64,000 bases of DNA, taken from contig JAILOV010000050.1 of NCBI GenBank assembly GCA_024690605.1, positions 17,182-81,181 on the forward strand. The letters are read 5' to 3'. Made by a program: the position numbers and the translations under genes. Below the pieces are notes generated by a model. It worked only from the letters and a program-made list of their open reading frames with translations. It searched no databases and was not told the origin of the DNA. The DNA is from Lachnospiraceae bacterium. GTDB taxonomy: Bacteria > Bacillota > Clostridia > Lachnospirales > Lachnospiraceae. Each line of letters starts with the position of its first letter. Position 1 is the first letter of the stretch. Shown here one piece after another: positions 35,113 through 42,334 of the stretch.

Positions 35113-35700
35113 TTACTCAGCAGCCGGCGCTTCTGCCGGAGCCTCGGCAGGTGCTTCAGCAGGAGCCTCAGCCGGTGCCTCTTCCGCCTTCTCAGGCTGC
35201 GCTTCGCCGGAACCCTGCTTCTCCGCGATCTGCTTCACGACGCGCGCAAAGTTCGCGATCGGAGACTGGATGCTTCCGAGCAGCCTGGACAGCAGAACTT
35301 CTCTGGACGGGATGTCCGCGATCGCCACAAGACCCTGTGCATCATAGAACTTGCCTTCCACAACGCCGCCCTTGACCTCAAGCTGCTGCGCCGTCTTGGC
35401 AAACTTGCAGAGAACGCGTGCCGGTGCCGCCGGATCATCCTTGGAGATCGCAAGCGCGCTCGGTCCGTTGAGGAGCTCGTGCTCATCAAGCTGCGCAAAA
35501 TCCGTGTTCTCGAACGCACGATGCATCATCGTGTTCTTGTAGACCTTGTAGACAACACCCGCCTCACGCAGCTGTCTGCGAAGCTGTGTGTCCTGCGCGA
35601 CCGTGAGACCGCGCGCGTCAACCAGAACTGCTGCCTGGGCGCCGTCGATCTTCTCCGCGATCTCGCGTACGATAGGTTCTTTTTCCGCTACTTTCGCCAT
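35113..35700 (-). CDS. rplJ: 50S ribosomal protein L10
   Basis: Base of the stalk; binds 23S rRNA and carries the L7/L12 dimers. The 195 residues start MAKVAEKEPIVREIAEK, with AAGGAGG 8 bases before the ATG at 35700; the longer in-frame reading to 35820 passes through the L10 leader and is rejected. The C-terminus is an unusual run of repeated EAPAEAP units (about 172-195), extending beyond the usual stalk helix. The L10-L12 complex is expected to repress through the upstream leader. Confidence 0.96.
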   Translation of the reverse strand: MAKVAEKEPIVREIAEKIDGAQAAVLVDARGLTVAQDTQLRRQLREAGVVYKVYKNTMMHRAFENTDFAQLDEHELLNGPSALAISKDDPAAPARVLCKFAKTAQQLEVKGGVVEGKFYDAQGLVAIADIPSREVLLSRLLGSIQSPIANFARVVKQIAEKQGSGEAQPEKAEEAPAEAPAEAPAEAPAEAPAAE

Positions 35701-35719
35701 TTTCGTTTCCTCCTTCCTT

Positions 35720-35911
35720 CGATATTCTTCCTGCGATATGCAGATGCCGGAAACAAAAAATCTCCCGGCAGATACCGAGAGACGCTGAAAACTGATATCG
35801 CGCTGACGCGCTTCGATCATTTCCTCGGCAGGCGCCCGGAGTCTGCTCCGTTCTTACGCTTCCCTGTTTCGGAAGCACCGGCTGTCTTCGGCAGGCCGCT
35901 CATCGCGACCG
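35720..35911 (-). ncRNA. Ribosomal protein L10 leader
   Basis: The minus strand carries the conserved leader core: CCGAAGACAGCCGGTG near the 5' end, later CGCCTGCCGAGGAAATG, which pairs with it to make the L10(L12) binding site. It begins close to the predicted transcription start of the rplJ promoter and leads into an intrinsic terminator. It should attenuate transcription when free L10-L12 is in excess. Confidence 0.85.
35755..35782 (-). terminator. Attenuator terminator in the L10 leader
   Basis: Minus strand stem TCTCTCGG / CCGGGAGA (8 bp with one T-G pair; 35761-35782), directly followed by TTTTTTG. It lies about 55 bases before rplJ and can end the transcript inside the leader. Confidence 0.85.
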
Positions 35912-35917
35912 TCAAAT

Positions 35918-35947
35918 AAGATAACACAGAGAAAAAGAGAATGTCAA
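35918..35947 (-). promoter_or_regulatory. Sigma-A promoter of rplJL
   Basis: Minus strand -35 TTGACA (35942-35947), 18-base spacer of alternating T and C, -10 TATCTT (35918-35923). It lies 22 bases downstream of the zinc-ribbon gene stop, with no terminator between, so read-through from the flagellin operon is possible. Confidence 0.75.
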
Positions 35948-35969
35948 GAACAATTTGGGGCCTGTCGAT

Positions 35970-36353
35970 TTAATCCCACACTCCCGCGTCACGGATCCGG
36001 AGCCCGGCCTGCCCGCAATCCGGGCACTTCGCTTTTTCGAGTTCCTCCCTTGGAACGCGTTCCGCCGCTCCCCCGCACACGGAACAGCCGCCGACATACT
36101 CCGTCCCCTCTTTTCCCACTCTCAACACCGGTACCGTGACGATGTCCCTGCAATACGCACAGACAGCAGGCTCATAGGCGAAGCTCCACGGCACATCCAT
36201 CCGCCGCATCTCCTCCAGCGGCAGCTCCCGTCGGACATCCGACGGAAACAGCGCAGCCACATCCGCTGCCCGGCCGTGCATAAGACCGTATCCCAGACGC
36301 AGTTCCCATTTCTTCCCGCAGTTTTTGCATGTACCCTCAACCAGTTGTCCCAT
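35970..36353 (-). CDS. Small zinc-ribbon protein of unknown function, co-transcribed with flagellinolysin
   Basis: 127 residues with four CxxC pairs: CKNC (9-12), CAYC (65-68), CSVC (90-93) and CPDC (109-112), predicting two zinc ribbons. No signal peptide or membrane segment, so it is likely cytoplasmic. I do not recognise a named family. It starts 10 bases after the stop of the flagellin-protease gene with its GGAG ribosome binding site overlapping that gene's end, and no terminator separates them, so it should be made from the same sigma-D transcript. A role as regulator, chaperone or zinc handler for the metallopeptidase is only a guess. Confidence 0.75.
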   Translation of the reverse strand: MGQLVEGTCKNCGKKWELRLGYGLMHGRAADVAALFPSDVRRELPLEEMRRMDVPWSFAYEPAVCAYCRDIVTVPVLRVGKEGTEYVGGCSVCGGAAERVPREELEKAKCPDCGQAGLRIRDAGVWD

Positions 36354-36363
36354 TGCCGCACTC

Positions 36364-38235
36364 CTATGACAGCAGGGTCAGGATGCCCTGATGTGACTGG
36401 TTCGCCTGTGTAAGGATCGCCTGACCGGCCTGCTGCAGGATGTTGGTGTTTGCATACCGCATCATCTCCTCCGACATGTCCGTATCGCGGATCAGAGATT
36501 CCGCCGTCGAGGTGTTCTCCACCACATTGTCCAGATTCCTGATCGTGTGCTCCAGCCGGTTCTGCGTCGCGCCGTAGTAGCTGCGGACCGCGCTGACCAT
36601 CTGCAGCGCGTCCTTGATCGTCTCAATGGCGCTGAGCGCATTGGTCGCCGTCTTCACATTGACATTTGTCAGACCGAGGTCCTCGGCACTCATCTTGAAC
36701 ATCTTGATCTCCAGCTCGTGCCCGTACTCGGCGCCAACCTGCAGGACCAGTTTTCGCGCGCCGACATCAACGTTGCCGTCGATCGTGTAGTTGCCCGGAT
36801 TGGTCTCCCCCGTGCCGACAATGCCCGATCCGCCCGCGGAGAGGCCGCCCGCCGCGATCACGGAGCCCGCACCGTTCCCGGTCTTTTTGACAAGCTTGCG
36901 GACAAACTCCACCGCGCCGGGGTCGGCGGTGTTGATCGCGGAAGCCACGTCCGCCGCGCCTGTAAGCGCACCGCCCGTGACCTCATTGATCGCCGCGTCC
37001 AGGTCATTGCCGTTGGCAAGAAGTTTGGCAAAGATCCTGTCCATACCGGCCGCGATACCGGCCGCGCTCACCTCCCCGCCGCCGTTCGCCATATATCCGA
37101 GATAGGCGGCCGCCAGATAGCCGTGTCCGTAGACATTGCTTTCGACCGTCCGGCTCTTCAGTTTCTGCTCGATCCAGGCATCCTTGCTCGTGTCATTTTC
37201 ATCCGCGATACCGCCCGCTCCGTTCAGGCCGGCCTGCAGGTATTCGTTCCAGCCCGTCGTGAACCCGCCGCCGGCAAGCTGCGCCGTTCCCTCAACAAAC
37301 CAGTCGGGAAAACCATACGCCATACCGCTTGTCATCGTGTTCTGCATGATCGTGTGCGTCAGTTCGTGCGCCAATGTCGATTCCAGCACACCTTCACGTG
37401 ACGATCCGATCGTTTCATCGGAAAAGTCCGAACTGTCCACTCTGACCCGGAATCCGGTCGGGTCAGGTGTTGCCGTCGTGCCGTTCCCGTAATATCTGTA
37501 CCCCGCGTAGGCCAGCGTGCCATTCTGACCGTCAATGTAGGAGACCTCCAGAGCAAGATTCACATTGTTACCGGCCGTCTTGAGACTGGGAAAAGCGTCC
37601 AGCACCTGCGACACCGCATTGGGGATCAGTTCGTCCGCGATGTGCGCGGCAAGTACCTGCCAGCCCTCTCCCGCAGACACACCGGTCACGGGAACACTCG
37701 TCATCGGATCGGAGATCGTGAAGGTCCCGTCCGATGCCAGCGTGATGTCAAAGCGCTGTTCTGCGACGACATTGCCTCTCACGGCTTCTTTGGGAGAATA
37801 GCCGTTGGGCGGAAAGGTCTTTATCTCATTGAATGTGGTCTTGCGCGCCGTCGAAGTGATCTCCTCCTTGAGCTTCTGCACCTCCGCGTCGATATAGGAC
37901 CGGTCATCCGTCTGCAACGTGTCATTGGCCGCCTTGACGGCAAGCTCGTTCATGCGCTGCAGCATGTCATGATCCTCGTTCATGGCCCCGTCCGCGATCT
38001 GGATCAGCGAGATCCCGTCCTGCGCATTCTTTGACGCCTGCGTGAGACCGCGGATCTGCCGGCGCATCTTTTCTGATATGGAAAGCCCGGCCGCGTCATC
38101 CGCCGCCCGGTTGATCTTGTACCCGGAGGAGAGTTTCTCCGAAGATTTGGCTTTGATCCCCGTAACGATCCCCAGCTGGCGGTTGGCATTAAACGCCTGC
38201 AGGTTGTGCCGGGTCACATTCATGTTGTCGCTCAT
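36364..38235 (-). CDS. Flagellin with inserted metallopeptidase domain (flagellinolysin type)
   Basis: 623 residues from MSDNMNVTRHNLQAFNANRQ. Residues 4 to about 140 are a typical flagellin N-terminal D0/D1 region (SSGYKINRAADDAAGLSISE, ADGAMNEDHDMLQRMNELAV). The last 100 are the C-terminal D1/D0 partner ending QANQSHQGILTLLS. Between them, in place of the variable surface domain, lies a gluzincin-like peptidase: HELTH at 290-294 and a third ligand Glu315 in WFVEGTAQ, 20 residues on. This matches the flagellinolysin family, in which the protease is displayed along the filament. The longer start at 38274 is rejected because transcription should begin there. Confidence 0.93.
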   Translation of the reverse strand: MSDNMNVTRHNLQAFNANRQLGIVTGIKAKSSEKLSSGYKINRAADDAAGLSISEKMRRQIRGLTQASKNAQDGISLIQIADGAMNEDHDMLQRMNELAVKAANDTLQTDDRSYIDAEVQKLKEEITSTARKTTFNEIKTFPPNGYSPKEAVRGNVVAEQRFDITLASDGTFTISDPMTSVPVTGVSAGEGWQVLAAHIADELIPNAVSQVLDAFPSLKTAGNNVNLALEVSYIDGQNGTLAYAGYRYYGNGTTATPDPTGFRVRVDSSDFSDETIGSSREGVLESTLAHELTHTIMQNTMTSGMAYGFPDWFVEGTAQLAGGGFTTGWNEYLQAGLNGAGGIADENDTSKDAWIEQKLKSRTVESNVYGHGYLAAAYLGYMANGGGEVSAAGIAAGMDRIFAKLLANGNDLDAAINEVTGGALTGAADVASAINTADPGAVEFVRKLVKKTGNGAGSVIAAGGLSAGGSGIVGTGETNPGNYTIDGNVDVGARKLVLQVGAEYGHELEIKMFKMSAEDLGLTNVNVKTATNALSAIETIKDALQMVSAVRSYYGATQNRLEHTIRNLDNVVENTSTAESLIRDTDMSEEMMRYANTNILQQAGQAILTQANQSHQGILTLLS

Positions 38236-38279
38236 AGGATCCGCCCCCTGTCCTGTCAGAGCAAAAAACTTCATATTTT

Positions 38280-38306
38280 ATATCGGAAAACTACAAGATA
38301 TTGTTA
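38280..38306 (-). promoter_or_regulatory. Sigma-D (FliA) promoter of the flagellin-protease gene
   Basis: Minus strand -35 TAAC (38303-38306), 16-base spacer, perfect -10 CCGATAT (38280-38286). It predicts a transcript start near 38273 and a 38-base leader. This is the flagellar late-gene promoter class. Confidence 0.8.
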
Positions 38307-38395
38307 GATGATTTGAAAAAAGAACACAAGATATTGAAAAATGATTAAAAAGCATCAACAAGCCCGTCCCGATCGATCTTATCTGCGCCGGTCCG

Positions 38396-39724
38396 TCAGC
38401 CTGCCAGATCGATCCCGCCGTCCGCGTCGATCGCGGTGCCCGGGGAGATGTCCCGCATATACTGCAGGATGCGTCCCTTTTCCTCTCCCTCCGCAAAGCG
38501 CACCGCGCACCCCGACTGGATGCAGGGAAGAAACGTCAGAGAACGCAGACGCGCAGCGGATCCGGTATCCGCGCGTTCGATCACGCATTCGACCAGCCCC
38601 GTATCCAGGGTTTTGGAATTGAACAGGAAATTGCCCAGGCTGTAGACCACCGGTACGCCGCTCACGATACTGATGGGCTGCAGGCAGTGGGAATGCGCGC
38701 CGATGATGAGATCGGCTCCCGCCGCAGCAATCTCGGGCGCCTGCTGCAGCTGTAGCCAGTCCGGCTGCTCCGTGTTCTCCGTTCCCCAGTGGATGAAGAC
38801 GATGACGAAATCATGGTCCGCTTTCGCCTCCCGCACCCGCTCACATAGCCGCTTGTCATCCATGCAGCGGAACACGCCGGGCAGCGATTCCGTCGCGCCG
38901 CGCGTGTTGGGGTTCCCGAAGCGCTCGATCTGTGTCGCCGCGATCACGGCGATCCGCATGCCGTTCGACACAAAGGTCATCGGATGAGAGGCCTCTTCGA
39001 TATCCCTGCCCGCGCCGATGCGCGGGATGCCCGCGCGGTCCAGCGTATCGAGGGTATCCAGAAACCCCTGCTCACCGTAGTCAAACGTGTGATTGTTGGC
39101 AAGGCTCACCAGATCGACGCCCATTTCCTTGAGCTGCCGGACGGTGCGCGGATGTGCATGAAAGGTGAAGATCTTCTCCGGCTGCGGCGTCCCGCGCGAG
39201 GTGTAGGGGAATTCGTTGTTGACCACCATCAGATCCACGCGGTTCATTTCCTCCAGGAGCGACGCGCCGATCTGACCGGTGACGCTTCCGTCCTTGGGCA
39301 CGCGCGCCTGGATCGAATAGGACGAATCAAACAGAATGTCGCCGGCAAAGGCCATGGTCACGGCATCCGCTTCCGCAGGCGTCACCCGGCGGGTAAACGG
39401 ATCCTCCCGCACTTCTTCCTCCGCGGTCTGCGCGTCCGCATCCGCCGCCGGATCCTCCTGCTCCTCCGCCTGTCCGACGCCGTCCTGCGCCGGCGTCTCC
39501 GGGACCTCCGCCCGCTCCGGGATCGGTTCCGCAAACTCCGCCGTTTTCTGCGCGATCTCTCCCGCGTCCGCCTGTCCGGCAGCCGTTTCCGTACCTCCGG
39601 TGCTCCTCGTTCCGGCCGTCCCGCCCGCCATATAGCGCTGCAGGGCAAGCGCGCTCACGCCGACCAGCACGACCAGCGTAAACGTGAAGACAAATATCAG
39701 GATGACCCTGCGCGTCATGCGCAT
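38396..39724 (-). CDS. CapA-family metallophosphatase-like protein, membrane anchored
   Basis: About 442 residues: a short basic start and one TM helix (about 8-27), then a long Ala/Glu/Asp-rich linker (to about 105) and a CapA/PgsA fold. Motifs are MAFAGDILFD, VNNEFPYT, SLANNHTFDYGEQGF and IGAHSHCLQP, the calcineurin-like metal-binding set. Family members take part in poly-gamma-glutamate export, but no capB/capC partners are present here, so function is open. The start at 39724 follows GAGGA closely; an ATG at 39742 is an alternative. It begins just after the rplA terminator, with no clear promoter. Confidence 0.85.
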   Translation of the reverse strand: MRMTRRVILIFVFTFTLVVLVGVSALALQRYMAGGTAGTRSTGGTETAAGQADAGEIAQKTAEFAEPIPERAEVPETPAQDGVGQAEEQEDPAADADAQTAEEEVREDPFTRRVTPAEADAVTMAFAGDILFDSSYSIQARVPKDGSVTGQIGASLLEEMNRVDLMVVNNEFPYTSRGTPQPEKIFTFHAHPRTVRQLKEMGVDLVSLANNHTFDYGEQGFLDTLDTLDRAGIPRIGAGRDIEEASHPMTFVSNGMRIAVIAATQIERFGNPNTRGATESLPGVFRCMDDKRLCERVREAKADHDFVIVFIHWGTENTEQPDWLQLQQAPEIAAAGADLIIGAHSHCLQPISIVSGVPVVYSLGNFLFNSKTLDTGLVECVIERADTGSAARLRSLTFLPCIQSGCAVRFAEGEEKGRILQYMRDISPGTAIDADGGIDLAG

Positions 39725-39757
39725 TTTTTCCTCATGATCCATGCGTTTCAGTTTAAC

Positions 39758-39795
39758 ACAAAATAGCGCGCCCGGCAAAACCGGGCGCGCGCTAT
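39758..39795 (-). terminator. Intrinsic terminator after rplA
   Basis: GC-rich stem ATAGCGCGCCCGG (39763-39775) with CCGGGCGCGCGCTAT (39781-39795; one 2-base bulge), loop CAAAA, followed on the minus strand by TTTTGTGTT. It ends the rpmG-secE-nusG-rplK-rplA region. Confidence 0.9.
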
Positions 39796-39817
39796 CTTGT
39801 ATTCGGTTTCTTTCGGC

Positions 39818-40507
39818 TTAGTACTTGTTTGCCACGATCTTCACGCCGGGACCCATGGTGGACGCGACGGAGATGGACTTTAAGAACTGGCCCTTCACCG
39901 TGCTCGGACGTGCCTTGACGATCGCATCCATCAGCGCGTTGTAGTTCTCCGTCAGCTGCTCCTCGCTGAAGGAAGCCTTGCCGAGCGGGCAGTGGATGAT
40001 GTTCGCCTTGTCCAGACGGTACTCGATCTTACCGGCCTTGATGTCCGCGATCGCCTTCGCGACATCCATCGTGACCGTTCCTGCCTTCGGGTTGGGCATC
40101 AGGCCCTTGGGGCCGAGCACCTTACCGAGACGGCCGACCACACCCATCATATCCGGAGTCGCCACGACCACATCGAAGTCGAGCCAGCCTTCCTTCTGGA
40201 TCTTCGGGATCAGCTCCTCGCCGCCGACATAATCGGCACCCGCATTCTGCGCCTCATCGACCTTTTCGTTCTTCGCAAAGACCAACACGCGGACCGTCTT
40301 GCCCGTGCCGTGCGGCAGCACCACCGCGCCACGGATCTGCTGATCCGCATGACGGGAGTCACAACCCGTGCGGATGTGGATCTCCACCGTCTCATCAAAC
40401 TTGGCAGTTGCTGACTTCTTTACCAGAGCAAGCGCCTCGGTCGGCTCATACTGCTTCTGTCTGTCGATCTGCTTTGCGGCTTCCGTATATTTCTTTCCGT
40501 GCTTCAT
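39818..40507 (-). CDS. rplA: 50S ribosomal protein L1
   Basis: Stalk protein at the E site and translational repressor of rplK-rpl[21 protein letters not shown] begins the family sequence. [20 protein letters not shown] and [20 protein letters not shown] are in the second domain, and the ending [12 protein letters not shown] is typical. 229 residues. Followed by a strong terminator rather than rplJ, because three non-ribosomal genes have been inserted between them. Confidence 0.98.
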   Translation of the reverse strand: MKHGKKYTEAAKQIDRQKQYEPTEALALVKKSATAKFDETVEIHIRTGCDSRHADQQIRGAVVLPHGTGKTVRVLVFAKNEKVDEAQNAGADYVGGEELIPKIQKEGWLDFDVVVATPDMMGVVGRLGKVLGPKGLMPNPKAGTVTMDVAKAIADIKAGKIEYRLDKANIIHCPLGKASFSEEQLTENYNALMDAIVKARPSTVKGQFLKSISVASTMGPGVKIVANKY

Positions 40508-40523
40508 CGCTTACAACCTCCCC

Positions 40524-40949
40524 TCAATCCTCGACAACGATGCCCATGCTGCGGGCCGTGCCGGCGATCATGCTCATCGCGCCCTCGATATCGACAGCGT
40601 TCAGATCAGGCATCTTGAGCTCCGCGATCTCACGGATCTTGTCCTTGGAGATCTTCGCGACCTTGTCCTTGTTCGGTGTGCCGGATGCCTTCTGGAGGTT
40701 GCAGGCCTTCTTCAGAAGAACCGCTGCCGGCGGTGTCTTCGTGATGAAGGAGAAGGTTCTGTCCGCGTAGACCGTGATGACAACAGGGATGATCAGATCA
40801 CCCTTGTCCGCGGTCACCGCGTTGAACTGCTTCGTGAATTCCACGATGTTGACCCCGTGCTGACCGAGTGCAGGTCCGACCGGAGGGGCCGGCGTCGCTT
40901 TGCCGGCAGGGATCTGTAACTTGATGTACCCTTCGACTTTCTTTGCCAT
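40524..40949 (-). CDS. rplK: 50S ribosomal protein L11
   Basis: Base of the stalk, site of thiostrepton action and required for stringent-response sensing by Rel[24 protein letters not shown]-like start with [19 protein letters not shown] (about 21-39) is the N-terminal signature; [20 protein letters not shown] is the C-terminal rRNA-binding part. 141 residues. A probable L1-binding leader lies just upstream. Confidence 0.98.
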   Translation of the reverse strand: MAKKVEGYIKLQIPAGKATPAPPVGPALGQHGVNIVEFTKQFNAVTADKGDLIIPVVITVYADRTFSFITKTPPAAVLLKKACNLQKASGTPNKDKVAKISKDKIREIAELKMPDLNAVDIEGAMSMIAGTARSMGIVVED

Positions 40950-40970
40950 TTTGTTACCTCACTTTCTCAA

Positions 40971-41009
40971 GGTAATCGTGGTATGCCATGGCGGGCTCCC
41001 ACTGGTTGA
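40971..41009 (-). promoter_or_regulatory. Probable L1-binding leader upstream of rplK
   Basis: The minus strand has AACCAGTGGGAGCCCGCC then ATGGCATACCACGATTACC. GTGG pairs with CCAC, with the bulged GAG and GAT bases that mimic the L1 site in 23S rRNA. It is 22 bases before the rplK start, where L1 would repress rplK-rplA. A separate hairpin CAGCACC / GGTGCTG (41026-41043) follows nusG and lacks a U-run. Confidence 0.6.
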
Positions 41010-41052
41010 TGAGTTCCTATATCCACAGCACCGGGCGGTGCTGTCAATATAC

Positions 41053-41670
41053 CTATCTGTCTACTTTTCTGACTTCCGCAAAGGAGATCTCGACGGGCGT
41101 CTCGCGTCCGAAGAGTTCCACATTGATCGTGGCCGTCTGCTTCGAGAAGTCCATACGCTGCACGGCACCGATCGTGTCGCGCCAGACACCGGACACGACC
41201 GCGATCGTGTCGCCAACGCCGAAATCGACCGTCATGTTGTTCTCGGTCTTGATGCCGAGCGGCTTGATCTCCGCATCGGAAAGCGGGACCGGCTTGCTGC
41301 CCGGACCGACAAAGCCCGTCACACCGCGCGTGTTGCGCACCACATACCAGGTCTCGTCATCCATGTCCATATTGATCAGAACATAGCCGGGGAAAAGCTT
41401 CCTCCGCACGGTCTTCTTGGCGCCGTCGCGGTACTCCACCACATCCTGCACCGGCACGCGGACTTCAACGATCTTGTCCTCCAGATGCCGGTTGACGATC
41501 GTGTTCTCGATATTCGTCTTGACCTTGTCTTCATAGCCGGAATAGGTGTGAACGACATACCAGCTGTAGCGCTCGTCCTTTACCTCTTCCGCAGGTGCAC
41601 CCTCCGCGGTTTCCGGCACGGGTGCCGCCGCCTGCTCCTCGGCTCCGGTCATTTTTTCATTCTCTGCCAT
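41053..41670 (-). CDS. nusG: Transcription termination/antitermination factor NusG
   Basis: 205 residues. An acidic Ala/Glu-rich extension (about 1-34) precedes the NGN domain, which begins RYSWYVVHTYSGYEDKVKTN. RRKLFPGYVLINMDMDDETW is at about 92-111. The C-terminal KOW domain (VGDTIAVVSGVWRDTIGAVQ) contacts S10 or Rho. It is 15 bases downstream of secE and followed by a 103-base gap holding the L1 leader. Confidence 0.97.
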   Translation of the reverse strand: MAENEKMTGAEEQAAAPVPETAEGAPAEEVKDERYSWYVVHTYSGYEDKVKTNIENTIVNRHLEDKIVEVRVPVQDVVEYRDGAKKTVRRKLFPGYVLINMDMDDETWYVVRNTRGVTGFVGPGSKPVPLSDAEIKPLGIKTENNMTVDFGVGDTIAVVSGVWRDTIGAVQRMDFSKQTATINVELFGRETPVEISFAEVRKVDR

Positions 41671-41685
41671 CGGGACTCCTCGACT

Positions 41686-41898
41686 TTACAGCGTAAACAG
41701 AAAATTCATTCCCGCTTCAAACGCATAATCCAACACAGCGATCAGCGCACCGGTGACAACGGAAACGCACACCACAGCTACCGTCTGCCTGCCGACGGAA
41801 GCGCGGTTCGGCCAGGTGATCCTCTGAAACTCCGCGCGCACGCCGGTGAAAAACTCGCCCAGACGGGATATCGGATTCTCCTTCTCTTCCGCCATCAC
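41686..41898 (-). CDS. secE: Preprotein translocase subunit SecE
   Basis: Small single-pass SecE of Gram-positive type, 70 residues. The amphipathic motif [20 protein letters not shown] precedes one TM helix (about 38-60). It clamps SecY in the translocon. The start overlaps the rpmG stop (TGATGATGG); an ATG one codon later is equally possible. It is placed between rpmG and nusG as in most bacteria. Confidence 0.95.
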   Translation of the reverse strand: MMAEEKENPISRLGEFFTGVRAEFQRITWPNRASVGRQTVAVVCVSVVTGALIAVLDYAFEAGMNFLFTL

Positions 41899-42044
41899 TT
41901 CGTCTCCTTGTGCGTGGTGTGCCGCTTGCAGAAACGGCAGTACTTCTTCATCTCGATGCGGTCGGGATGCGTCTTCTTGTCCTTTGTGGTATCATAGTTG
42001 CGGTTCTTGCACTCCGTGCAGGCCAGTGTGATTCTCGTGCGCAT
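41895..42044 (-). CDS. rpmG: 50S ribosomal protein L33
   Basis: 49 residues, [20 protein letters not shown] onward, with two CxxC pairs (CTEC at 9-12 and CRFC at 38-41), hence the zinc-binding form. The ATG at 42044 follows AGAAGGAG. The longer reading to 42113 runs into the promoter region and is rejected. First gene of the rpmG-secE-nusG operon; overlaps secE by 4 bases. Confidence 0.97.
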   Translation of the reverse strand: MRTRITLACTECKNRNYDTTKDKKTHPDRIEMKKYCRFCKRHTTHKETK

Positions 42045-42103
42045 GGTTCGCTCCTTCTGAAAAAAGTCGACAATAAAAAAACGCCCTGTGTGCGTCGCTA
42101 AAT

Positions 42104-42132
42104 AAAATAGCACATCTTTCTGCGCGCGTCAA
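42104..42132 (-). promoter_or_regulatory. Sigma-A promoter of rpmG-secE-nusG
   Basis: Minus strand -35 TTGACG (42127-42132), 17-base spacer, -10 TATTTT (42104-42109). It is divergent from the FliD-like promoter 30 bases away. Confidence 0.75.
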
Positions 42133-42161
42133 ACATTTTCTGAAAAATGTTCGAAATCCTG

Positions 42162-42190
42162 TTGACAAACCCCCGTATTCGCGGTAAGGT
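42162..42190 (+). promoter_or_regulatory. Sigma-A-like promoter of the FliD-like gene
   Basis: -35 TTGACA (42162-42167), 17-base spacer, -10 TAAGGT (42185-42190). The predicted leader is about 138 bases. No sigma-D box is seen here, in contrast to the flagellin gene. Confidence 0.65.
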
Positions 42191-42196
42191 AGTAGT

Positions 42197-42249
42197 GGAA
42201 GATTAGATGGGTGTAGTATACCTATTTTCAGAGACCGCCCATCTCTTCC
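42197..42249 (+). promoter_or_regulatory. Hairpin at the 5' end of the FliD-like mRNA
   Basis: AGATGGG (42205-42211) pairs with CCCATCT (42238-42244), and flanking GGAAG pairs with CTTCC, enclosing a 26-base loop. It starts almost at the predicted transcription start, so it may protect the 5' end or serve as a binding site. It is not a riboswitch I recognise. Confidence 0.45.
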
Positions 42250-42334
42250 TATAAAGAATAATCCGTGAGCCCTTGTGCTGGATATCAGGGACGGTGTCCG
42301 AAAGCGCATCATGGAGGAAAGGAGGGGCTGCGAG

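Noticed and set aside
41026..41043. Hairpin after nusG as an intrinsic terminator
   Set aside because: Good stem (CAGCACC / GGTGCTG) but no T-run on the minus strand.
40971..41047. TTGACA at 41042-41047 (minus) as a promoter for rplK
   Set aside because: The only TATA-like box downstream is about 20 bases away, too far, and the spacer is a GC-rich hairpin.
42197..42334. Leader of the FliD-like gene as a cyclic-di-GMP riboswitch
   Set aside because: The conserved GEMM core sequences and two-helix layout are not present.
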